Assembly: GCA_009760855.2 (NCBI GenBank) | Contig: WPIO01000008.1 | Location: forward strand, 1,246,001-1,310,000 | DNA length: 64,000 nt | Source of the DNA: Cristatella mucedo | Taxonomy: Eukaryota; Bryozoa; Phylactolaemata; Cristatellidae | Direction of reading: 5' to 3' | In this document: piece after piece, positions 46,640-64,000 of the stretch | Numbering within the stretch: the stretch's first letter is position 1 | Layout: every line of letters begins with the position of its first letter | The notes under the pieces: generated by a model | Database searches by the model: none | Told to the model about the DNA's origin: nothing | What the model saw: only the letters and a program-made list of their open reading frames with translations | Program-made: the position numbers and the translations under genes

Positions 46640-47190
46640 TTGAATCTGCACGAAATCTAGGTGTTCTGTCCCAAACTGACCTTTTATTAGACGACCACAT
46701 CAGCTCCACAGTCAAGTCTGCCTGTTTTTAGCTACATAGCATCGCTAAAATTCGGGCTTGTTTTCACAGAGACAGGGATATCACATCTAAATTGGTCCAT
46801 GCATTTGTGACATCCGGTCTTGACTTCTGTAACTCACTGCTTGCTGGTCCACCAGCCTGTGTAATGAAGTGCTTACTGCTGGTGCAAAATCCTGCAGCCA
46901 GGCTCGTCCGTCGTGAGCGTCGCAGCTGCTACGTCACACGGCTTCTCGCCGACCTGCACTGGCTTCCAGTCAAGCGCGGCATCGACTTCAAAGTTTTGTC
47001 CCCCAATTTTAGGTCCTTCATTCTTTGGCTCCAGCCTACCCGTCAGATCTACTCCCTACTAGTTTAAGCATTGCACCACCCGCTTTTCTTAATCGAATCG
47101 TTTACCTACACCTCGTACCTTTGAAGAACCCGCCTTTAGTCCGTATGCCTCAAAGCCTGAAACTCACTTACGATTCTACGCTAATAATAA
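46640..47190 (+). mobile_element. LINE family A RT C-terminal fragment
   Basis: Reads ARNLGVLSQTDLLLDDHIS (around 46645-46700), then HAFVTSGLDFCNSLLAGPPA, ARLVRRERRSCYVTRLLADL and HWLPVKRGIDFKVLSPNFRS in shifting frames up to about 47170. The 3' UTR is absent. Confidence 0.75.
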
Positions 47191-47194
47191 ACTC

Positions 47195-48250
47195 TATAAT
47201 CCACGTGTAGAGCTCCTCGTGAGGTTCACCCTCCGCTACTCGATTGAAAACGTGTAAGCATCTTACTGCTTCTTGATTCGCACGGTTGCATGCGCCAGAT
47301 AAACTGCTCGTTACGTCACGGTCACGTGCCAGACAACCTCGGGCGACGGCGCCGATCAGCAGCAGCTCAAACGGTCACGCAGCAGTGCGACGCGAATCAT
47401 CCGCGTGCAAAAATAGAGCGAGCAAAAACAGAGGTCTAGATGCTCAAGTGAGCGGCTAGCTCAAGGACTCGCCATATGACAGCGAAAACCCGACGGCGGA
47501 CGTGGTGCCAGCGGACTTGGCGAAAAGGCGCTCGCTCGCAGTATGCGGCGGACATCAAAGGTCGAGGTCGATTGCTTATGCGACAACTTCCTTTACGCGA
47601 AACCGCTCGCCGGCGGCAACAAAGGGTGGTCCGCTGCATGATTCGAACGCACGTGACCCGCTGCTTTCCGGAGGAACGAGCGCACCAAACCAAAGCAGGG
47701 CTAAGGCCTGACCGGGGGGGGCGTGGCGCAATCATCGCGCCTGCCCGCTTCACCCGAACGAGTTATGTTATGTTATGTCTAGACGGCGCCACATCTAGCA
47801 TCGTGTAACGCCGAGCCAGCGATCGCCAATCCGAGCTTCCGGTGCTGCCAGCTAAAAGCGATCTTACCTCAAAACTGCAAGTATACTAGCTTCATCGGAA
47901 ACGTGCTCGCAGCGTCATTGCAAGCGGTAGAGTTTGGATGCCGGTCGGAGCGGATGCCGATCGGCACCGCTAGCCAACCCGATGGTTAAAGATTTCACGA
48001 ACGAGGGGTTCGAAGAATAGCGGGCGGGAGAAATAGATATCGGAGAGAGAAATTTGGGATATCAGCAAGTACAAAACTTGTTTATTTTAGTCTGTAGCCT
48101 GTAAGTCGCCAAGGCTTACGGAGCACCCCGGCTTCCGGAGCATCCCGGCTTCCGCCTAGCGTAGCCGACCTGGCCCATTGGAAAACTTCCCGGCCAGTTT
48201 TTTTTTAAATTGCTTCGAATTAATGGCAGACTTTAAATTTGAAGCAAGTG
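47195..48250. other. CpG-rich unique sequence, no supported gene
   Basis: 47280-47960 is GC-rich with overlapping frames on both strands (47436-47808), none with recognisable motifs or splice context. A ttatg triplet repeat lies at 47762-47778, and a near-duplicate ggagcaccccggcttcc / ggagcatcccggcttcc at 48120-48152. Confidence 0.4.
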
Positions 48251-48254
48251 TATT

Positions 48255-48700
48255 CGTTGATAATACATTTGCACAGCGCTGCGAGAGAATTTCATCTCTT
48301 TTTAGGCACTTTTTGCATCTGCTGTAAAGGCAGTATAAATGTATAATGTAAAGTGTAAGTATAAGGATAAGCACTACAAGTATGAGTGTAAAGGAAGCAT
48401 GATCAAATGGCTAGTGGTAAATAAAAGAAAAAGGGTCAGCTGATTTAGCAGCCTCTTATTATGCAGCCGCCGCTATCACCACCGCTTGCAGTGGGCAGTA
48501 TATAGTCGGCTAGTGCAGAACTCGAATCCACGACCTGGATCGTGAAGAGCGAGCACCTTACCCTGGGCTAAGACCCAGTCTCAACATGTAAATATGGCTA
48601 GTGGTACACGTACAGTGTCAGCGCGCATAAGCAGACAAAGGACACACCACAGCAATCCGGTGAATGCTGCTTAAAACGGGCGCATGTTTTGCTCCTTTTT
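48255..48700 (-). mobile_element. LINE family A 3' UTR, split by SINE-2
   Basis: Tail hairpin at 48270-48340 (cgagagaatttcatctcttt, ttaggcact), then the UTR to 48419, interrupted by the SINE-2 at 48420-48593, resuming from 48594 (cacgtacagtgtcagcgcgc, gaatgctgcttaaaa). Confidence 0.65.
48420..48593 (-). mobile_element. SINE-2 inserted in a LINE A 3' UTR, with 13-bp target duplication
   Basis: The element (cagctgatttagcagcctct to cttaccctgggctaagaccc) is flanked by atggctagtggta at 48407-48419 and 48594-48606. That 13-mer is LINE A 3' UTR sequence, and LINE A resumes immediately to the right (cagtgtcagcgcgcataag). Confidence 0.75.
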
Positions 48701-48704
48701 AAAT

Positions 48705-50280
48705 AGCAATGGTCGCATTTCCTGCGAGAAACTCTCTTCCGTGAAATGTGTGCACAATAACCGAGTCACGGGACCCGACTATCAAGGCTGTCCATCCAGG
48801 CATTTCTTCTGCAAACGGCAGCGGCCCGATGCTCTTGATGACTTGGCTCATTTGGAAATCCGAAACTTGAAACTGCTCGACAATATGCGCTTAGGCTGAG
48901 ATGCACCGCGATTTCAACATTATACTTTACCAGCCGACGACGACGACCGACTAAGGTGTCTGAATTGACGGCTGGAAGGAAGCCATTTTCCCTGTACAAC
49001 GCACAGATAGTGAGTGAACGCTTCCAGACGGTGGATTAACTTCAGTGACTCAGTGGCTCAACAACTCAACTTAGCCGCAGGAGCCGCAGCTGCAGCCGAG
49101 GAAGGGCTACCGAGGGTGACACTCCGCTTGGCATTTCGACTTGTAAAAGCTGTGCTGAGACTGCTTCCTTGAAATCTCTTTTCCGAGCGTGTCTCTTGGG
49201 ACTTTCTAACTTTCAGGATTCTGCAGTTGAATGCACAGGAAATTGATTGTGTTTCGGCAAAGCAGCGCTGCCAGCCACCTGCTAGTTCTCCATGCCCTGC
49301 TCTTATCGGAGGCGATCAGCTTTCGTGAGATAAAAGGCGCTCCCTCTGTCAGCCTCTGTCTGTCTCTCTGTCTCTCTGCTTCTGTTCCTCCGTCTCTGTC
49401 TCTCTCATGACCCTGGAGTCTAAGAGGAGAGGATGGCTCACTTTTCGTGAGCGAATGGCTGTCCTAGGCCGTCTGACCTCTCCAGTCTATACACGCGGTC
49501 GCCCTTTCCTGTATTACTCGTTTGCTTGGCCGGGAGCGATACGAGCCAATCGATCCAATCAGCTTTCAAGGCACGCCCTGCTCGGGTCTCCTTGTTTCGT
49601 GCTCGTAGCGATTGGCGATCGTCACTTGTCTGCACGAGAGCGGCTGTTGCGCTCTCTTAATCAAATGACAAGCCAAAGCGACAGTAGCATCAGTTGAATC
49701 TTCTAAGCAGACGAATATTTGAAAAAACTACAGCCTGCAGCGTATCTGTTCACTTGTTTTATAAGGCATGTTTTGGTCTGTCTTTTCCCATCAGTCCACC
49801 GTGTTTCCAATGTTAAGCTCATGCTTATGAAACTTTATAGGATACTGGTATCACTAGAGCTCACACACAGCTAACATGAGCTTTCACTTTGAACTTCTAA
49901 AGGCGTATTATAGCTACTAACTTGAAAGGGTATTTTGGAGATCAAGAACTTGGCAGCTATTCGAGAGCTTCAAATAACATCATTTTATCAGTGTACTTTT
50001 ATATATGAGCAAAGTCTCCCAACATCAATCGATTGCCTGCGGCGCCTTCCCCCGGTTGCTAGATAGCTCGCCTGTAGCTTCTCGTTTACGAAGTCACCCC
50101 ACAATAGATACAGACGCTACCTTGAATCGTTACCTTGCTGGATCATCGCAACACTTCGTAATGTGTCAAGTCTTGCGGTTGCGGTGACGGTGGCTCTTTG
50201 TGCTTCGCGGCCTACCTAAAGACTAAGCGAAACAATTGACAAGAGCGGGCTTGCTTAGGGTTACTGCCGCACGGCACCGA
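48705..50280. other. Unique sequence without recognised features
   Basis: Short CT-rich stretch at 49355-49406. The open frame 49407-49697 has no supporting context. Confidence 0.4.
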
Positions 50281-50284
50281 CCTT

Positions 50285-50385
50285 AGTGGCATTTTTTGAG
50301 CACCCCCACTGAACCAGCTGGTGTCTCGACCCTCAGGATCCACAACCTGTTACACTGACCACTTGGCCATCGCGACAGCTCTAGC
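50285..50385 (-). mobile_element. tRNA-like SINE head, third type
   Basis: Reverse strand: gtcgcgatggccaagtggtc (A box-like) and ctgagggtcgagacaccagc (B box-like), spaced as in a tRNA promoter. It does not fold cleanly into a tRNA by eye and is followed by a GT-rich microsatellite on the other side. Confidence 0.4.
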
Positions 50386-50397
50386 CTGTACATGTCT

Positions 50398-50570
50398 GCG
50401 TGTGTGTGCGTGCGTGCCTGCATGTGTGTGTGTGTGTGTGTGTGTGCATGTGTGTGTGTGTGTGAGCCCGTGTGAGACTGTGTGTGAGCGTGTGTGTGTG
50501 TGCTAGCGCTCGTGTGTGTTTGTGTGTGTGTGTGTGTGTACGCGAGCCTGTGTGTGCGTGTGTTTTTGCA
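50398..50570. repeat. Degenerate TG/TGCG-rich tract
   Basis: Interrupted gtgtgtgtg blocks with gtgagcctgtgtg units (about 50460-50500), more complex than the pure TG tracts elsewhere. Confidence 0.75.
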
Positions 50571-50949
50571 GTCCGTATTTTTTAATTGACCGGAGGGGCA
50601 GGGAGTAAATGAACAGATCGCTTGATGAAGGACCAACTCTTTGCTTGCAAAAGAAAATTCGCAGAAGCACGGCAGCGCTCGGCAAGCCGGGCACGTCCAC
50701 GAGTCTGCTTAGCACAGAAGCAAGTAGCTGCCGCATCCTAAAGTCAGCAGAGATTTGCACCAATTGGGCTCCATTCTACACAGACGTTTCCCTGGGCTGC
50801 TTTCGTAGCCAATTTTCGGCAGCCTTCGAAATAAATCAGATTTCCTGACAGGTAGTCAGTCTGGCATGCAGGCAGCTGTTTTCTAGCAGCTAGCTGCTTG
50901 CTGTGACGTGCTGCCCTGACGCCAATGTTCTTCACGCGAAATAGCAGCT

Positions 50950-51245
50950 ATTAATAATAATATAATATTAATAATACACTTGATAAAACGCCCTCAGAGA
51001 ACTCAATCTCTTTCTAGGCCCTTTATATGTGCTTCAAAGGAAGCACGATCGAGTGGTGAGTGGTATCATGCATGATAACACAGTGTGAATAACATGGTTA
51101 GGGGTGACATGCACAGGGTCAGCCTGCAAGTGTGGTTAGTGGCAGCATGCAGTGTCAGCACGCATTAGCACATAAAGAACGAATCGCAGGAACCCACTAA
51201 ATGCTGTCATAAATAGGTGCTCTTTTATTTTCTTTTTAAATGCCG
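50950..51245 (-). mobile_element. LINE family A 3' UTR fragment
   Basis: AAT-type tail at 50950-50975, then acttgataaaacgccctcag, ctttctaggccctttatatg, acatggttaggggtgacatg and ggaacccactaaatgctgtc. Confidence 0.75.
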
Positions 51246-51599
51246 TTAATCCAGATTTATCATGCCGCCAGATAGCATTTATTAGATATAGTAAGTGAGG
51301 TAAAGATTTATAATTATGACTCGACGCCTGCAAGTTTGCCAGACGCCATTTAATTTGTGAAGTGAAGCCACTCTGTGCAGGAGTGCCACTCTTTTCACGA
51401 AGTGCTGACGTCATTACTTAGGAAGTACTTCGGCAGACGTAGTGGAAATCAAGCACTCTCAGAAGACGTAGAATACGAAACCCAAGGTAAAAATCGACTT
51501 CCACTCTTAATATTCTGCCAGTTCTTTAGCCTATTAAGCATGTTTCAACCTGATTGAATCAAAACATTCTTAGCCATTGATATGCCCTCACATGAAATG

Positions 51600-52170
51600 C
51601 GTGTAAGTACTATATGCCGTCACTCTGCATGTTTGCACTTCTTTACCAAAAATTGAATGATGATACAACCAGCTTACTAGTTATGGGCAAACCAAATGTG
51701 ATTCAGAAATTAGAAAACCTAACGCTCAAAATCGGCTCCGCCAGAATATCTCCTGTGTAATCATACACATTCAGCCATGCCTCGTACTAACCTGAAAACC
51801 GTTGGAGACCGAGCCTTCAGTCCGTATAAAGCCTTTAAGCCTATAACTCACTCCCGACTTGCGTCACGACAATCCCCTGACTTGACCACATTTAAAAAGA
51901 AACTGAAAACTCAGCTATTTATCACATCAGTTAGTGGATACCTGTGATTCGACCTTTATGTGCTTATGCGTGCTGACACTGTGCATGCTGCCACTAACCA
52001 CACTTGCAGGCTGACCCTGTGCATGTCACCCCTAACCATGTTATTCTCGTTGCTTATTGAGCTTCCACAAGCCATTCGATTCGCGCTCCATTTGCAGCAA
52101 TTGTAAAGTGCCTAGGGAAGAGATTGAGTTCTCTGAGGGCGCTTTATCAGATGTATCATTATTATTACCA
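51600..52170 (+). mobile_element. LINE family A, internally deleted
   Basis: Contains gatgatacaaccagcttact, tatgggcaaaccaaatgtga (the LNDDTTSLLVMGKPNVIQKL region), jumps to the C-terminal segment (cctgaaaaccgttggagacc, gaccacatttaaaaagaaac), then the full 3' UTR and hairpin with ATT tail at about 52160. Confidence 0.75.
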
Positions 52171-52179
52171 ATCATTTGG

Positions 52180-52270
52180 TAATGCTTTCTGTACTGCATC
52201 TGGAGAGTGCCCAGGAAGAGAGTCAGTCCTCTGAGGGCACTATACAAATGTATCACAATTATATTGCTAT
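52180..52270 (+). mobile_element. Second LINE-like 3' hairpin tail, abutting the previous copy
   Basis: tgcatctggagagtgcccag, gaagagagtcagtcctctga and gggcactatacaaatgtatc: a diverged version of the same terminal hairpin, directly next to the ATT tail of the preceding element. Confidence 0.5.
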
Positions 52271-52274
52271 TACT

Positions 52275-53400
52275 ATCCCAAGGAGCGGCTGGCGCGAGAG
52301 CACGCTGGAGAAGCACGAGGTCGAATGGGTAGGCCGATGCTAGCGCGTGAAGTGCTCCGTGAGCCTGTCACATGACCTTGACAATGTTGGTGAGATGCGC
52401 CAGGGACCCCCGTCGTTGTGGCAGTTCATTCGTCTCATCAATGCAGAAACACTGTACTATAAACTAGCGCGGTCGTCGCCTAGGGTTCTACAGGTTTAAC
52501 TACAGCGGTCGTCGCCTAGGGTTCGCGGTGCGACGCCAGAACGCCGGAAGCGGTCGGAGAGTGGGAGCCCCCTGTGAGCCGTCTGGCGATTGCGCGTAGC
52601 CAGTGCACTTAGCCAGTAGTACTGCTCCAAGTATCGTCGGAGTGACGCTCGCTATTACTATTGCTTTAAAGTAGTGGCAACAACCTGCGGTCAAGAGCCG
52701 GATCCAGTCAAACCGCACGCGCAGAACGGGGATTCACCAGCTGGTGGGGGCGGAGCGGTCGTAGCTGACCTTCGAAGGGCGGATACTGCCCGCTTGGGGG
52801 CGGCTAGGACTCTGCGAGCTCAGTTTGGAGGAATATTTGTGAACGTGTCGGACGTATTTAAGTTATAGGAATTCGAGACAAAATATTATCAGACTTAGCT
52901 GAGAAGAAAAACACAAACGTTATTGGTCCGCGACCGTTAATTGCTGACGTCACACACGAGACATCCGCCATGTTTGGACGAGCTTTGTGGTGGGCGAGAA
53001 GCAAAATACCCGTTTGTCGGCGGACTCGCTCCTGAGCTTCTTTATAGTAACATGATTTCTTCAGAGACTATGTAGGTCAAGTTCAACAGCAGCCACGTTC
53101 TCCACAAATATGCGTAAATGTCCCATTCAAGCGGCCCAATCGAACCCCTGCCCGTAGCTCGGGTCGAAGCCGGGCCTGATAGCAAGTATCTGAAACCGGG
53201 AAGGTCGAGTAGCTCTGCATTGTAAGCACGCCGCCGCTTGGCCTGTTTTTTTAGCCGCTCGCAACGTAAGTACTCGCCTGAGGAGAGCGGGGGTGGCGGG
53301 ACGATGCGCTCGCGCTCGGAAAATGGCTACCTCTTGCGCGCTCTCTCGCTCCCCGATTCGCGGTACAGTAGACATCGTTCGTGCGTTGATTGTGCTGCGA
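52275..53400. other. Intergenic, partly CpG-rich; a 20-bp direct repeat
   Basis: gcggtcgtcgcctagggttc occurs at 52469-52488 and again at 52505-52524. Otherwise no repeat family or supported coding frame. 53240-53400 is the CpG-rich flank of the membrane-segment frame. Confidence 0.45.
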
Positions 53401-53416
53401 TAGGCACGCGATTCAG

Positions 53417-53665
53417 ATGGCGCGCTCGCTTTTTATTTGCGCACTTGTGCCCACGCTGTTCGCATCTATGGCTATTTTGGCTATTATTTGTGCGAATGTC
53501 CGTGTCCACGTCGACGTTTCCCTGCGTAAGGTCAATTCGGGCGTCGACAATAGCGGCCTTGTCGACGCTAAACATTCGTACCCGGCACCCGCTCTGCTGT
53601 CAAATTTTGAAGGTACTGGCGGCGAGCGCCGGCAGTTTTTCGGAGACGGTACCGAGCCGACCTAG
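53417..53665 (+). CDS. Small protein or first exon with N-terminal membrane segment
   Basis: From ATG 53417 (context cagATGG) the frame reads MARSLFICALVPTLFASMAI, then LAIICANVRVHVDVSL, and runs to TAG at 53663-53665 (82 aa). The hydrophobic stretch of about 25 residues near the start suits a signal anchor. A possible donor (GAAG|GTACTG) after residue 65 could make this the first exon of a longer type II membrane protein. The region is CpG-rich and lies 1 kb upstream of the ZC3H4-like start. No family recognised. Confidence 0.38.
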   Translation: MARSLFICALVPTLFASMAILAIICANVRVHVDVSLRKVNSGVDNSGLVDAKHSYPAPALLSNFEGTGGERRQFFGDGTEPT

Positions 53666-54418
53666 TTTCGGCGGCAGCCATTCAGTTGTACAGCGGCCAT
53701 GACGTAAGCCGGCGGCTCGTCATGTCTCTCTCGCTCTTCCGGCTGTCCCAGCCTGGAGCGAAATTCCTCCTCGAGCCCTGCGACAAGCGGTCTTCTTCTC
53801 GAGCTGCGCAACGGCAGTGTGACGGCTACATTTCGAAAGAAGCACGCCATCGTATTCGTGAGCCGTTCATCGTACGAACCACTTGAAAAGCCCAACTCTC
53901 TCGCAGCCCTGGTTTTCTGTGACCCCCCCTCCCCCTCAAGCTTGCACCAGCGGCCCGAACATTTTTTCGTCAATCCAGGCCCGGTTTACCGATGGACACG
54001 CCGTGCAACATCTATACGCTGCTGAAGTGCTGTGCTGTAGTCGATGTAGTGCCGGCTCATTAGAATATTGTCGTGCATGTGTGCACAACATTGCCCATGA
54101 CACGTGCCTTCCCAGCAGCCGGCTCACTTTACAGTGACTGTGTGGCAGTCTCACAGTCCTCACTTCGTTGAATTGTCACCCTCTGAGTCTCCTTGCTGGC
54201 TATCGTTGACTTTGTTGACTGCCGACCGTAATCGCACTAGTGACGGGTCGCCATTTGCGCCGGCTCAGTTGCACTGACCCACACGCCGACACGAGTTGCA
54301 ACTACTTGAAATTGCAGCAGCAGCAGCAGCAGCCCCTGCCGCCTCCCGGGCTCAGCGACGGTGGGGTGCGCTCTCTCTAACCCCCACCGTCGCACTCCTC
54401 ATGCTCATGACCATGCAC

Positions 54419-54449
<31 letters not shown>

Positions 54450-54474
54450 TGGGCATTAGTCTTGAAACTGCCAC

Positions 54475-54516
54475 CGCATGGCACCTCAGCCGCTGTTGCG
54501 ACTGAGGTGCCATGCG
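54475..54516. other. Perfect 15-bp inverted repeat with 12-nt loop
   Basis: cgcatggcacctcag (54475-54489) and ctgaggtgccatgcg (54502-54516) are exact reverse complements. It lies 184 bp upstream of the ZC3H4-like start codon, between CAG-rich runs (54419-54443 and 54529-54550). Confidence 0.85.
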
Positions 54517-54699
54517 CCATGGTCACATCAGCAGCAGCAGCTGCTGCAGCTGCAAAGGCACCGGCTGACGGCACCTGTAACTAGGTGTCGGCTGAGACGT
54601 TATCCGGGCACGAGCACCACTGCTGGCTAGTCTCTGTACGGTCTGCACACGTCTTGACATTGCAGCGAGGCCGAAGTAGCAGCCGACGAGGACACAGCG

Positions 54700-64000
<9,301 letters not shown>

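Noticed and set aside
52500-52718. Minus-strand frame with a hydrophobic start (MRFDWIRLLTAGCCHYFK)
   Set aside because: Basic and Cys residues interrupt the hydrophobic part, it overlaps the 20-bp direct repeat, and no splice signals support it.

Overview
This is nuclear DNA from a multicellular animal. The evidence is spliced genes with GT-AG introns, metazoan RNA polymerase II factors, non-LTR retrotransposons, tRNA-derived SINEs, an hAT element and very long dinucleotide microsatellites. The SPT5 protein is clearly metazoan but too diverged from the human form to be a vertebrate's, so I read it as an invertebrate. I cannot fix the phylum. Coding exons are GC- and CpG-rich; intergenic DNA and introns are AT-richer and full of repeats.

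Layout. 0-2.4 kb: a decayed LINE (family B), a SINE and a TA/TG microsatellite. 2.4-5.2 kb: a CpG-rich promoter and a four-exon gene for an unrecognised secreted protein of about 195 aa (+ strand). 5.2-13.1 kb: LINE family A fragments, including a long decayed copy at 7.4-9.8 kb, plus a possible exon of a secreted-protein gene whose signal-peptide exon is at 13.15-13.26 kb (- strand). 13.7-34.64 kb: the complete SPT5 gene (SUPT5H, DSIF large subunit) on the - strand. It has 23 coding exons totalling 3,219 nt (1,072 codons plus stop), and every exon-exon phase is consistent. 32.4-34.36 kb, inside intron 1 of SPT5: a LINE A copy carrying a nested 186-bp hAT element of SPIN type. 35.4-52.3 kb: repeat-rich intergenic DNA with the best-preserved LINE A reverse transcriptase, a second SPIN-like end, SINEs, an interstitial telomere-like tract flanked by inverted 'GGACATTTCCCCC' arrays, and a few weak exon candidates. 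53.4-53.7 kb: a small open frame with a membrane segment. 54.7 kb to the window edge: the first 11 coding exons (at least 1,017 codons) of a CCCH zinc-finger protein of the ZC3H4/ZC3H6/Su(s) family (+ strand).

The two large genes are transcribed away from each other. SPT5 supports productive elongation by RNA polymerase II; ZC3H4 family proteins (Restrictor complex with WDR82) end unproductive transcription early. That they sit side by side is seen here; any shared regulation is inference. Most of the remaining sequence is transposon debris. One layer is informative: tRNA-headed SINEs end in a sequence and hairpin closely resembling the 3' end of LINE A, which suggests the SINEs use the LINE machinery.
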